A stretch of 20,194 nucleotides of DNA, from positions 1-20,194 of the forward strand of contig JADNYV010000608.1 in the NCBI GenBank assembly GCA_015501055.1. The letters are read 5' to 3'. A model generated the notes under the pieces. The model searched no databases. It saw nothing but the letters and a program-made list of their open reading frames with translations, and was not told the DNA's origin. Source of the stretch: Mucidula mucida (taxonomy: Eukaryota > Basidiomycota > Agaricomycetes > Agaricales > Physalacriaceae). Positions within the stretch are counted from its first letter, which is position 1; the number at the start of each line of letters is the position of its first letter. The position numbers were made by a program, and so were the translations under genes. Shown piece by piece: positions 1 to 10,181 of this stretch.

Positions 1-1411
1 AGGAAGACGATGCTCACTATAAATGAATCGTGAGTGCGTATTTCCACCATATCACGTCGATAACACACCTTGGAGTGATTGATACTGATCAGCTATTTAT
101 TTGGACTGAGTCCACGAATGCACTGCACACCCTCCTCGTAGAACCAACCTCGGCTCGCAATGATGACGCGCTCAAAGTGATCTTGGCAAACGGCGCCGTT
201 AGAAGACCGCCGACACTGATCACTCCGAGTCAGCAAACATATCAGTGATGCCATCGATTAGTTGCTCACCTCCCACCGCAGATGAGGGCTGTCCCGGAAA
301 CTTTGTCTCGCAGCAAGTCTAGCGCGCGAAGCTCATTCGTGCAGGTTTCGATGACGAGTAGGCGACGACGGAGGATTGACCACAACAGTTGAGAACGCAG
401 GTAAATGCTGCAAGAGCGGACAAATCAGCATCGCATAAGACATGCCTGTCTTGCGTGGAAGGAAGTGGGGCTAGTCGTGACATCTCGACACGAATCATGA
501 TGTGTTAAGCAGTCCCTGGAACGATGAGCGTAATGATGCATCTGTGATTGTTCTGTTCGCATAATGCGCCCGAGCAGGGAAAAGCCAAGGACTCGTCATG
601 ATATCAGAAGTTCTAAAATCTGCCTCGCATGGTCTGAAGTGGACACCGATTCTCGAGCCAGAGGCCGGCAGAGATAGGAAGCACGAACCACGGTACGATA
701 GATCCTTCTCTCGCGCCCGGTGAACACATGCTTGATTGGAACAGTCAGTTTATTGAAATCAGGGATATGAACGGCAATGCGTGTGGGTCCGACTCACTAG
801 AAGGTTCGAAAGGATTACCGGGAGAACGTGTGCGCGAGTTCAGTAAGTCAAGATGCCACGGAGAAAATTGGAGCGATGGAGGAGGCCAGCAGAGAGTGTG
901 ACACAAGCGTTACGTGAACAGAAAGTAATAGAGCAGGTACCTAGTACCGAGCTTGAATATTGGGATCAGCGCGCGCTCTGAATACGCCATAGTACGCACT
1001 CTGAGGGCACTAGCAAGAGGAAGGAAAGGTAGGGTGGTGGCTGTGCAACGTGCGCGCGCCGTGTCTCGAAAAGGCGACTGTCTTTCGGACCGGCAGAACG
1101 GACCCCAATCTCAGGGTTTGCTCGGGGTCGGCGATATCGGGGCGGAGCATGGACCCACAGTCAACATCAAAGTGGCGGCTTGCAATATGTGAAGAAACAC
1201 TCCAGCCATTTTGGAATTACCAAACGGCTCTCGGATTCCATCACGATATGGGTACTTTGAGCGTACTAAGGTCATCGTGATTGCGCTAATGTCTGGTCCA
1301 CGATACGTGTAGCAAGCACGTCTACCATGACATAAGTATCTAGCCTCCTCGACAAGCGTGTCACCAGTTCGCTCCTCGTGTATCTAATTCTCATCTCATT
1401 CACCAGTTGGT
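1..1411. other. No recognisable gene
   Basis: Only short open frames lie here (for example 30-248 and two overlapping frames at 953-1280). They overlap each other in different frames and show no domain or convincing splice sites. I see no RNA gene. The stretch reads as intergenic or heavily decayed DNA. Confidence 0.5.
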
Positions 1412-1986
1412 CACCTTGGGTTCAGGCTGAGAGCTATCCGCGCTCAAAAAATGTTGTATGTTACTAGCCGCAGGTCAGAAAATCAACAAGTATTATGGGA
1501 AAGAGAACACTAACAATTAAGTGCGCAGCTCGCAGTGTGCACCACAGCACCAGATGCTGGGTGGTGATGGTTCTGCGTAGGGTATCATGGCCTGGGACTC
1601 AGCAGTGACGGTGTTCATCTTGATAATGGCGGATTAAGAGAAAGGGATATGGTTGAAGGGTTAATTTTACCTGTGAGTGTACAGGGCACCGCCTTCTTGA
1701 GGTCCTCAACTTGACACTGGCGGGACTGGCATATTCCATCGGGACCCAACTGGCCGACTCGAATAGTCTAAGACTGCTTTACGTGATGAATGCGAGTTTC
1801 GTGAGCGAATGAAAAGAGAGAACGGCGTACTGGATCGATGCAGGTTCGGCCTCCAGAACCTTTCGCTCGCGACGAGGTCCAAGCAGCCGACGCCAATGTA
1901 CGCCAGGGTGTCGTCACGTATTCAAGTCGGCTTGAGCCTAAGGGCAGTTCAAGAGCGACGAAATCTCGCAGCCTGAACCTCAGGTG
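1412..1986. mobile_element. Inverted-repeat element, copy 1 (candidate non-autonomous transposon)
   Basis: The left end at 1412-1429 reads CACCTTGGGTTCAGGCTG. The right end at 1969-1986 reads CAGCCTGAACCTCAGGTG, its near-perfect reverse complement. Three more bases outward also pair (1409-1411 with 1987-1989), so 19 of 21 positions match. The interior has no long open frame. A similar pair bounds 8961-10047, and both left ends continue into a shared stretch (GAGAGCTATCC). The subterminal right sides also look alike (ttcaag.cggcttgag). I see no clear target-site duplication. The motif also ends other repeats here, so this could be part of a larger repeat rather than a mobile unit. Confidence 0.45.
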
Positions 1987-2394
1987 ACCGAATGGTGGAT
2001 AAAATGAGGGAAGGATAGTGGAGGAGTGAACTAAGGTTTCCTGTTCGGAATCGGGAATGTTTTATACTAGAAATCCATTTTGTGGCTGGTGATTGGAATA
2101 GAATCAAGATGTGTCCACACTGAGCGAGGTAGAGATTTTCATAGAATGGAAGGGAGAAAAGTGTACACGTTTCATGTTGGAATTCAGAGAGAAGGCGGAG
2201 AAATGTAGGGATTCATGACAGTGAGCACGTAGAGGTCTTCGACGAGAAGTCGGGCCAGAACAAGAACAAGACAAAGTAGCAGAGTCTGCAAGTCGGTTTT
2301 CCTAGGGTGGTGGTCGTTGTGGATAACCTGCGTGACGAGAAGGAATAAGCGCTAGCTAGGAAAGAGCTTGGCGCGATCGAAATCCCAAACAGGC
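1969..2394 (+). repeat. Dispersed repeat, copy R1
   Basis: This starts at the 18-base motif and ends at a block reading GCGATCGAAATCCCAAACAG (2373-2392). The same two landmarks, in the same order and orientation, bound the copies at 7317-7659 and 16064-16456. An inner stretch (about 2162-2196, ACACGTTTCATG...) also matches the others (ACGCGTTTCATG...). The first 100 bases after the motif resemble those after the copy at 10030. A minus-strand open frame at 2213-2554 lies inside but shows no domain. Confidence 0.6.
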
Positions 2395-3050
2395 AGTACT
2401 GCACATCACAATGGCGAACATCGTGCACGCCCGTGCTTGTCGTCTGAGTACTCCGCTTGTTTGTCTTAGGAGCAATGGGCGACTCGTCGATAGCCTGCTG
2501 AAAGGTGCACGACTTCTTTTCACAGTTTATTATGCGACCGCTTACTTCTCTCATAGGACACGATGTAATGTCACCGCCAACGTGTCGTGAAGCGCGACCG
2601 TATCTCTGAACGAATGACGCCGATTGAACACGACTCCATACTCTTCTGTTCCCCGTCGTCTACGTAATGACCTGACGTCGGACAACACAACCTTTCTAGC
2701 GTCACGACTGGGTCAGCAATTGGGAACGTCGTTACTAGTCCGCAGCCTGGTGCGTACGATCCAAAGCGTTCTTATACTCATCTCAAATACGAATTCAGCT
2801 CCTTTCGTGAACGCAACTTACTGCGAAATGTCTAATCGCTGTCCACAGCCCCGTCGCGCTCCGTCGGTCCCTCGCGCAGCGCATGGCTCTGTACCGTCAC
2901 TGAACATGGCCAACCCCCGTCCAAATGATTCGGTCGTTACTTTATTAGTTGGAAACCAATACCTATCGAGGCTTAACATCTCCTGTCGTCGTCTCTGTTA
3001 CTGCACCTCTTCGTATCGTTCATCCCGATTTGCCGTTCTTCCTGACTGCG
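2395..3050. other. No assignable gene; possible 5' region of the pseudogene that follows
   Basis: A plus-strand frame (2624-3103) and the beginning of another (from 2949) are open, but the residues before about 3050 are low in recognisable features. Part of it may be 5' exon or promoter of the broken gene at 3051-5177. I cannot place a start codon. Confidence 0.4.
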
Positions 3051-5177
3051 ATGTCTGCTCGCCTTGCAGTAATACATTCAGTTCTTCCTCGGGAATGGCT
3101 TGAAACTTTAGATGATATTGATTTCTTGATGGTGGGCTGTATATCGCAGGTTATCATTGATGGCATCCCGACGCAAGACGAATCTGGAATGTGGAAGCCT
3201 CTGAAACGAAAACGCTGCGTCTTGACCCTACGCTCGACGTGTCAAGTGATCCAGAGCAGCAACGAGCGAACTGAATGCAATGAAGCATGGATACTTGCTG
3301 ATGGACAGCATTCTCTTACTTGCCTCTTACATTCGTGCTTCCCATGCGCGACATGTCCTTTACAGATAACTGCTCTCTTACCAAAAAGAAGTACTCGACG
3401 ACTCGAACGCTGCAGATATATACAGTGACAACTCCGAGACTTGCCGTTCTTGTATCCTGGACGAAGGCAAGGAAGACAATTGTCTGCACGGGGACGACGT
3501 TACTTCGTTCTTTGATGAGGGGCTTGAAATTAAGCAATGGACAGGGAGCAGCTGGTCTTCCGTTGCACCAAGGTGCGTGAATCGGATGCGTAAATACCGA
3601 CCATAGCATCTCTCATGCTCAGTATAGCGACGTGTCAGAGCTTCTGTATAATGGTGCTCCGTTGAGGGATAAAGACTGGCTCTCAGCACACGAGTTCCAT
3701 CAATACTTGGGCGTGACGAAGATATCTCAAGAGACGATCGTGGACGCTGTAGCGGTACTTGCTGAGACGGTGGGTGGAGCCGCTCGAGAGTGGTGGCATC
3801 TAATGCGTACAGACTGGGAAGCACATAACTTTGTGAGTACGAAGGACTCTCGACCTGGCAGTAGTCTGATACACTGCAAGGCGAAATACTATTGGACACT
3901 TCAGGCGTTACTCATTCTCGTTTTATCCACCAGCAGTGACGCAGCCTGGACCGATACTGACTGGTGGGAATTCCACGACTTTTGCATTCCCAGCCAGAAG
4001 CTATTCCACCGCTCCAGCACCTCGAATAAATTTGAGGGAAGGATTCTATTTGACTTTTCGCCCGGGCGACCGTGGAAGGATCTTGCGCCTGAGGTCATGC
4101 AGATTGTGCTCCCGCGCTTCCGGGAGATGAATGCTCGCGCTGCTGTACTCTCGAAGCTCAATCACGCTGACTTTTCTACGGATGCGAACAATATGTGCAA
4201 CATCATCTTGTGCCTCGACGTCGCGGAGAGTGTCGTGAAGTTAGTCCCAGTGTTTGGGGATATTCTTGAGGGGGCGTGTGGGGCGCTGCGGAAGATCTTG
4301 AAGGCAGCGGAGGTGAGATGCGTCCCAAGGAGTACGCGCCGGATCTGAGCGATTTTCTTTCCGATAGCGCGCGCGCAGCCCGCGAGGAGTGCAAGACTCT
4401 CGCCGAACACACGGCCTGTATTACGCTTGCCATTGTCAACGAGATCGGATCCGCATCGTCTGGGAGTGGGGCTGAACTCAAGAAAATCTGGGATCTATCT
4501 ATGTACATTGAAACTTCTGCGGCGCAGGTCTAACTTGGATGATTGTAGAGTCGTTGGTGAAGTTGATCGAAGCATTCAAAAGTTTTCAAAGCTCGGGCGC
4601 ATGAAGTACTTTGCGTCGCGTGGGAGGATTGCTTCCCAGGTTCTGGAACTGCATACATGAGTGGACAATGCGCGGATTTCCTTTCAGGTTAGTATGTTGA
4701 GTCTGAATGCGAGTTGAAGACTCATGGGACCCATGACAAATCCGTACCGATACTGTAGCGTTTCGACCGCAAATTCACATAACGGGTCACGGGGGTCTTT
4801 GAAGTGAAGCTATATATACATCATAACGGGTCACGGACCACTTTGGTCAGGCACGAGCCTCCAAATAAGGAAATTTCAGGTCCCGCTATAAGCGGAACTG
4901 TCCAAAAAAGGCAATTTAAGGGTCTGTGAAGCTGTTCGCTGTAACTTCAGACCATAATGGGTCACAGGCTGTGAAGTTACGGTCGAAACGCTACAGTATA
5001 TCGACAACGAGGTTACTGTATGATCTCACGGTGATGCAGGCGCGGGTGATTTCGCGTGTGGAAGATGTCTATAAGGTCCAGAGATTGACGGATGGAAAGC
5101 TGGATATGACCTATAGGAAGCTGGATATGACTGACAGGAAGCTGGATGTGATCCTCGTTCAGATTCGTACCGCATAA
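3051..5177 (+). pseudogene. Broken HeLo/MLKL-like helical-domain gene
   Basis: The best match is the fungal helical-bundle family related to the HeLo domain of HET-S and the N-terminal domain of MLKL, used in NLR-like and cell-death proteins to act on membranes. What is seen: an amphipathic stretch with VKLVPVFGDILEG (about 4231-4270), then CKTLAEHTACITLAIV (from 4390), IVESLVKLIEAF (from 4542), GRMKYFASRGRI (from about 4599), VDNARISFQ (to 4687), and a C-terminal tail with three KLD repeats (5094-5150). Likely introns are 3577-3622, 3833-3904 (donor GTGAGT), 4313-4386 and 4688-5039. It is broken: the frame changes near 3250-3270, stop TAA at 3367, frame breaks near 4531 and 4597, and stop TGA at 4658 directly before VDNARISFQ. 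The upstream acidic exon (3370-3576) and Trp-rich stretch (3623-4200) are not recognised. The start is uncertain. Confidence 0.62.
4753..4996. mobile_element. 244-bp TIR element (MITE) with TA target duplication
   Basis: Terminal inverted repeats lie at 4753-4778 and 4971-4996, each beginning CTGTAGCGTTTCGACCG inward. 24 of 26 positions match. TA flanks both ends (4751-4752 and 4997-4998), as expected for Tc1/mariner-type insertion. The interior has no coding capacity and carries CATAAYGGGTCAC three times (about 4778, 4822 and 4953). It sits inside the 352-base last intron of the broken HeLo-type gene. That intron would be about 106 bases without the element, still longer than the 47-54 bases typical here. 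Confidence 0.8.
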
Positions 5178-5346
5178 TAAATTAATATGTTTTGGTAAGT
5201 GTAACTAGAGGAAAGTGTTGAAGCTGAATAGGAATGTCAACTATCTGCGTACATCCAATTGGGTTTCACTAGATTGGTACTGCGCAGATCGATATTACTA
5301 CACCGTGAAATCTCAATAAAATGAATATTAAATATCGTTCAAGAAC
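5178..5346. other. AT-rich spacer
   Basis: Short AT-rich intergenic DNA between two convergent decayed genes. On the minus strand a GTAAGT donor directly follows the fragment to the right, so part of this may once have been intron of that gene. Confidence 0.4.
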
Positions 5347-5880
5347 TTACGAGTTAGTGCATGTATGCGTCAGCGTGGTAGTTGCAACGAGGGCACCGGC
5401 CTGGAAGAGGTTAACGTCGCCTTTCAACAAGGACTGTAATAAGATCAGATACTTATTGTAGGGATCAGATATCAACACCACAAGAATCGCATATGAAGTT
5501 GGCAACGCTGCTGCCCTTGCGTTGTCTCTGGACAGCAGAGTCATTTCGCCCTCTTTTCCAGGCTCCGGTGCGACGTCAATGCGAGAGGCGTTGTCGATGT
5601 TGTGGGTGGGAGACAACTCCGAAATGTCCGCGCGCAGCTCTTCCTCGTGAACCACTAGTGGGAGATGGCATGCTTGGACTATTATACGAGGTCAAAAATG
5701 TTGTAGAAGTAAGACCTGGGGTGCTTGGAGCAGGCGAGGGATAGCTCGATTGCTGAGGAAAGCCGTGGAGTTGGGGGGAGCGAGAGAAAGGCCTTGACAA
5801 AGGAGAGAGTGAGAGTTCGGCAAGGCGCGCGAAATAAGACCGAGGCGAGCTGTCCTGGGCCGCGTTAGGAGGAGCATGTA
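5347..5880 (-). pseudogene. Decayed gene, possible C2H2-type zinc-finger factor
   Basis: Read on the minus strand, a Pro/Ser-rich segment (5660-5800, with SYPSPAPSTPG and NSPSMPSPTSG) is followed by an acidic segment (HEEELRADISELSP). Then, in other frames, come NFICDSCG (about 5478-5500) and CPRCNYHADAYMH (5357-5395), which look like halves of a Cys2His2 finger. The two Cys motifs lie on either side of a likely small intron with TTATTACAG as acceptor. The motifs are in different frames and are followed at once by TAA, so no intact product can be drawn. A continuous 102-codon frame (5347-5655) also crosses the region. A scrap of the same sequence recurs at 13640-13675. Zinc-finger identity is an inference. 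Confidence 0.35.
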
Positions 5881-6146
5881 TATATGAAGGCTCCTGTGGG
5901 ACTTGGGGTGCCGTTATGGGGAGCCGGAGTGGGGAAGGAAAGGGGCTGTCCTCGGCTACAGAATGCGTCAGCGAAGGAGATCAAAAGCGAAAATTACGTT
6001 CCCACCCAACTGTGTTTGCTGGAGCGACGATATCCACGGCGACGTGACTTCGTCGTCTGTTAGGCGTCATTAGTAAAAGTTACCGTGACCAGGACGAGGA
6101 GATACCTTTAACAGACGAGAGTCTACTAGGAATCCATACTCGAGTC
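5881..6146. other. Intergenic, no gene seen
   Basis: No convincing frame or domain. On the minus strand this would be the upstream side of the decayed gene at 5347-5880, and a TATATA stretch at 5878-5883 could have served it. Confidence 0.35.
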
Positions 6147-6650
6147 GTTAACGCCGGGTGACTATCTATAGGATTTGGGGCTGCGTGGTTGCCTTGGTCT
6201 GAGATTTTTAGTTAGGCCAGGTCGGTCGTGTGGTAATGGCGGAGGCGCAGTGTATACGCAGCGCGTAGGGTACGATGTCGGCCACGAGTACAGACAGCAG
6301 TATCTGTTGACTGCCGAACGCCATAACTTTTCCTCGCTTTTCGAAGTGGGTATGTACAGTAGTAATGGTAGTCTCCCGCAATCTGACATCGCTCGATCAT
6401 GGCTTGGGAGGCCAGGTTACAGGTAACAACGGCCGGGCGTCGCACGATGACTTTGAGAGCATGTCATCATGAGGGTAGAGGGCCAGATGTTGAAGGGGAT
6501 TGTGGCAGGCTCCGGTCTTCCACATTTTGCAGAGCGCTTTGAAAAGGAATAAGTTTCGGACACGAAGCGATAAATGAAACAGAGCACATACAGAAGTAAG
6601 TCGCCGATGCTCTCGGTACGAGAGGCCGCGACTCCGTTGACGATAGCACA
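6147..6650 (-). repeat. Duplicated block, copy 1 (partner 13788-14262)
   Basis: Long colinear similarity to 13788-14262 in the same orientation. Landmarks in both are GGTCGTGTGGTAATGGCG, GCGCAGTGTATAC, GGGTATGTACAGTAGTAATG and AGAGCGCTTTGAAAAGG. Minus-strand frames read GDYHYYCTYPLRKA in both. The right half is the 3' part of a decayed HeLo-type domain. The left half codes for nothing I recognise. Confidence 0.8.
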
Positions 6651-6942
6651 TGTGATGAGTGCGGCGTGTTCAGACAGCGCCATACACTGCTCTGAGAAGA
6701 ATAAGAGAAGGCAGGGAAAGCACCACGATAGACGTACCTCTGCGATACCGCCACATTTAGGAATGACCTTGGATACGCTCGCCATGACCTCTAGACACCC
6801 GATTACAGAGTCTGTCTTTCTCGAGGAGCGGTGCACGTGAGGCATACATCTCCTCGACATGTAGATCGTCCAACATGATCGTTGCGTCCAACGATAGTAG
6901 TCGGTCGATGGCTGCCATGACAGATTTGGTGTGAACTGTCAC
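6511..6942 (-). pseudogene. Decayed HeLo/MLKL-like gene copy, 1
   Basis: Minus-strand fragments match the broken gene at 3051-5177. EMYASRAPLLEK corresponds to EMNARAAVLSKL there, GCLEVMASVSKVIP to CLDVAESVVKLVP, and LSEHAALITCAIVNG to LAEHTACITLAIVNE. DLLLYVLCFIYRFV and FSKRS follow. The middle of the first part is deleted, the first two pieces are in different frames, and an intron-like GTACGT...TTCTCAG (about 6693-6738) separates the second and third. The sequence then decays without the GRMKYF tail. It lies in opposite orientation to the plus-strand relative. Confidence 0.55.
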
Positions 6943-7059
6943 GATACATGCACAAGGTCGAGGTGTGGTCGTGAGCGGAGAAGAAAGACGTAGAGGTGAC
7001 GTGGTACCGCCAACGTGGATGCCTGATGAACCTGTTGATTATGAGGCGACGCCACTTGG

Positions 7060-7135
7060 GTGGCTAGGTCCACCATCACCGATAGCGATAGGGTGCCATG
7101 GTGGTGGCTAAAGAAAGTCGGCATACTGGGCAGGA
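7060..7135 (-). pseudogene. Scrap of GATA-factor N-terminus
   Basis: The minus strand reads MPTFFSHHHGTLSLSVMVDL. The frame-broken GATA gene reads MPTSISNHHGSPKLSTMVKL at 15863-15931. DNA similarity extends through GTCGGCATA at its right edge, after which the repeat with the 18-base motif follows in both places. The rest of the GATA gene is missing here. Confidence 0.5.
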
Positions 7136-7153
7136 GACCATAAAGTATGATAT

Positions 7154-7316
7154 CAGCCTGAGCCCAGGGTGTTTGGGTCGTGACCCGTGGATGAGATGGA
7201 AGAAGCATGTCATGAAGTGAGGCTTACCTTTCAAAATAGGGGGACGTCTTATAGCAGATGCGATGGGATGCTCAGGAAAGTTGGTGTACCGGGCAGGAGA
7301 CCAATAAGTATGATAT
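7154..7316 (+). repeat. Dispersed repeat, copy R2a (first of a tandem pair)
   Basis: This begins with the motif CAGCCTGAGCCCAGGGTG at 7154-7171. Shared pieces with the next copy include GGGCAGGAGACCA before the motif, GAAGAAGCATGT after it, and GTGAGGCT.ACCTTTCAAA. The next copy of the motif starts 163 bases further on, so the unit is a 163-bp direct tandem duplication with divergence. Confidence 0.75.
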
Positions 7317-7659
7317 CAGCCTGAGCCCAAGGTGTTTTGGTTGTGGCCCGTGGACGTGATAGAAGAAGCATGTTAGAGGTGTGAAGTGAGGCTGACCTTT
7401 CAAATTAGGGTAGGTTTAATGGCGGATGAGTCCATTCTGTGACTCCATAAAAGTAGCGGTTCCATTCCTATATCAGGGTATAATGAAAGAAAGAACGAAG
7501 ATGATAATGGAGAAGTGGACGCGTTTCATAAAGAAATTCGGAGAGACAATTGTATAGCATTCAGATTTTCTTGAGACCAGTAGGTTGATGAAGGTTGCGT
7601 AGAGAAAGCAGAACCCAATTGGACGGTCAGGAACGACGCGATCGAGATCCCAAAGAGGC
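7317..7659 (+). repeat. Dispersed repeat, copy R2b
   Basis: Motif CAGCCTGAGCCCAAGGTG at 7317-7334. Closely similar to 16064-16456 from the motif through TCCATAAAAGT (7443-7453), AGAAAGAACGAAGAT, GTGGACGCGTTTCAT and the closing block GCGATCGAGATCCCAAAGAG (7638-7657). No coding frame is supported in it. Confidence 0.8.
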
Positions 7660-8154
7660 TGTTGCGCCTTTCTCTTTCCCGCCACCATCATACCTGGACT
7701 AGACACGCAAATCCGGACATCTGCGAGAACGGCTGTAGTTGGCATTGAGGCGGCAGCATTGTACGTTGGTTTCTCCAGGATGTATGTTCGCCAGATTCTC
7801 GCCACAACCACAGTATCACCAAGGACCTTGACTCTCATCGTCTCTACCCACGTTGCCCTGTTACCACAATTGCCATGTCGGGCATCGGTCGGGCCCTCGG
7901 TACGTTGTATACCTCCTTGCAACGGCGTCACCCGCTTACGAACTCTCCTAGATATGCGAGTATTCAGCACACTCTCTGTTTGGTTTGGCGCATCGTACGT
8001 TCGTTTTTCCCTAAATATATGCGCGCGCTAATCCTCAAGAAAATAGTATCGTAGTCACGTCGGCTTTTCCGTCTCTATCCCTGCATTGCCCAGTCTCATT
8101 ACCTCGATGGGATAAGCGCACACTACGGGTCCTCGATGTCCGTTCCCTGCTGTC
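7660..8154. other. Upstream region of a dead gene copy; no gene seen
   Basis: This occupies the same relative place as 16457-17710 and is similar in its last 100 bases (for example CACTACG near 8120 and near 17690). A long minus-strand frame (7473-7970) runs across here and across the repeat, but has no domain. Confidence 0.4.
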
Positions 8155-8880
8155 ATGTTCGCCGCCTTAGCAGCGCGAGATCTGACGCAGGCTGACAGGC
8201 TGCCCTCTGGTTTCGACGTATCCTGGTCGCATCATCTCGCACAAATGGCGCACATATTACCCCCCGGCATTTCCTCGTGCGGAAGATCGCTCCAGGGAGC
8301 AGCGTATGGGCTAGGCATATCCGAGACAGCGCGTGTTATCGCGAGCAGAACGGCATCAAGTGCATGGAGCAAGCGTGATACCAATGATGATGGCGGAGTT
8401 ACGGTCAATGACACGGAAGGATCGATTGCGGCGCCAGCGTGTTTGTCGTGGGGTATTTGACATTCAAGAGCGTGGCAGATCCGAGGGATGTGGCGGATCA
8501 GACGTCAGAGTTTGGAAGAGGTCTAATCCGAGTCGTAGAATGACTGTCTCTGCGCGGTTGGAGGGTACACCACTTGGACTGAGGCTGCTGGGGATCTTCG
8601 AGGTACACGGGGAGTCTCGAACTATGGAGGTCGTGACGGTCGCGACTGGTCAATTCTGTGACTGGGGGTCAAAGAAAAGGTTTGTTCTTAGCCTCCTTCA
8701 ATACTTGTACCTTGCTTAATCTTGTTTAGAATGAACCGTCGTCGAATCTTACTCTTGCTTTCCCTTATACGCAACTGCAACACATCACTAGTGCCGGGAC
8801 GTCTAGTTCACGTCGCAACCGGATTGCCGTGTCTCGCTGGGTTCCCATATTTTAATGACTCGAAAATAGAGCCCGCGTTT
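8155..8880 (+). pseudogene. Dead, shortened copy of the 476-aa gene
   Basis: It aligns with 17711-18860. The start (ATGTTCGCCGCCTTAGCAGC) matches the parent start with single-base deletions. CAGGCTGACAGG is shared. AATGGCGC followed by GTGCGGAAGATC, then TTCAAGAGCGTGGC, then the stretch for DGESREMEVIT (GGGGAGTCTCGAACTATGGA here) follow in order. A last match is TTGCCGTGTCTCGCTGGGTT, parallel to the parent SPCLSGF. Frames shift repeatedly, stops occur (for example TGA at 8458), and large parts of the parent between these blocks are deleted, so no product is expected. Confidence 0.8.
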
Positions 8881-8960
8881 ACACGGTACACATCGCTATA
8901 ATCTACATGTTCGTGCAGGGTATCTTTTACATGCCTATTTACCATCCTCAAAATCAGCAT

Positions 8961-10047
8961 CTTGCGTTCAGGCTGAGAGCTATCCGTGCTCAGGTAAAGT
9001 TGTTTGTGACTGTGCGACCCTCAACGTTAGCGATTAGGACGCACTAGAGGATGGGAGAGCGTATGAGTTGGTGGAAAGAGGTTGTCGTGTGGAATTATGG
9101 TTCTGAACTCGACCCTCTCGGTTTCGGAGAGGCCTGAAGCGGGAAAGCAGCGAAGTGAGGATGACACCGACATGATCTTGAAAAAAGAGAAGAATTGGGC
9201 AATGAAGGGGGTTAGAGGAGTTATGAGTACTATTGGACAAAAACGGTGTCTGAGAAGACAAACACGCGTCGATTCTACATGTGGAATCCACACGTCGAAA
9301 ATATTCTCGACGTTACCGAACAGGGCCTAAGGTGCGTAGTGCTTAACGACATGATGTGAGTTCAGGGATTCGGCAGTGGATACGGGAGTGCGTGAATGTG
9401 CTGGTCTGTCGATAGTAATACGTGTTACAAACATGCCTTGGGGTTGCTGTGCTTGCCGGTGTACTTGTGGAAGCTAGGGCAGTCGTGAGTGCGCCCGGAT
9501 AGTACCGGGTGCACGAAGAGACATACCCCGCGTGGTAGGAGGGCGCCTGAGGGCATCTGGAAGGCGACAATATCAGCACGAAGGGGACGTACTAGTAATA
9601 TGGCATCACGATGGAGAGTTGCAATATTGGATCTCCCGGGACCCCACAGGCTTGGAGGACGTGAAGCAGAAGCTTTCCAGACTCTCTCGCCCTCGCCGTT
9701 AGAAAGTCCCATCGTTGTGTATTGATGGGAGGGGTCTCTTCCCTATTCCAGCTCAGGATCCAGCACTGTGATTTCCTCGGCAGCAAGGTCATAGTACAAC
9801 GGACACTGTACCCATGAGAAAGGGAGCGAAAGTAGGGGTTCTGTGGTTGAACATGAAGGATGGTCATCGAGTGGCAAGTGATCATTTAGGATTGGTCCGG
9901 ACAGCCCTCTTCAGACGATCAGCACAGGTTGTTTGAATGAGGTGAAGAACACGGCTTACGACGAGAGAAGTGTTCAAGCTGGCTTGAGTCTGTAGACAGC
10001 TCAGCATCCAGCGGTGTGACACTGTCTTTCAGCCTGAACTCAAGGTG
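8961..10047. mobile_element. Inverted-repeat element, copy 2 (candidate)
   Basis: The left end CTTGCGTTCAGGCTG (8961-8975) runs on as AGAGCTATCCGTGCTCA, as in copy 1. The right end is CAGCCTGAACTCAAGGTG (10030-10047). It is about 1.1 kb, nearly double copy 1, and the subterminal right sides resemble each other. Minus-strand frames inside (9027-9293, 9343-9579, 9425-9712) overlap each other in different frames and show no transposase motif. No target duplication is evident. Confidence 0.4.
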
Positions 10048-10110
10048 ATCGAAGAGTGGATAAATTGGAGGAGGCATTTCGGAGGAGGAGGGAACTGAGG
10101 TTCAGACTTG
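10030..10110 (+). repeat. Dispersed repeat, short copy R4
   Basis: After the motif the sequence GTGGATAAATTGGAGG...GGAACTGAGGTT parallels R1 (GTGGATAAAATGAGGG...TGAACTAAGGTT, from about 1994). The similarity stops within about 80 bases, so this is a partial copy. Confidence 0.5.
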
Positions 10111-10181
10111 GTGGAATGTCGATGTGCTCGGCGGACAATGGAGACAAAGTGGGAATCGGAACAACCAGGGAAACGAGTATA

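Noticed and set aside
805..835. GGTTCGAA resembling a tRNA T-loop
   Set aside because: No acceptor stem, D-loop or anticodon arm can be folded around it.
2213..2554. 113-codon minus-strand open frame
   Set aside because: Lies mostly within repeat copy R1; composition is low in meaning and no similar frame exists in the other repeat copies.
3573..3606. A 34-base intron (GTGCGT...CATAG) joining two exons of the HeLo-type gene
   Set aside because: Shorter than every other intron here (47-74 bases). A 46-base intron 3577-3622 with GTGAAT donor joins the same frames.
7473..7970. 165-codon minus-strand open frame
   Set aside because: It runs across the dispersed repeat and the flank of a dead gene copy, has no domain, and the corresponding region near 16.2-16.7 kb does not keep the frame open.
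9027..9712. Overlapping minus-strand frames inside the second inverted-repeat element, as a possible transposase
   Set aside because: No DDE/D pattern, no helix-turn-helix or zinc motif, and the frames overlap each other in different phases.
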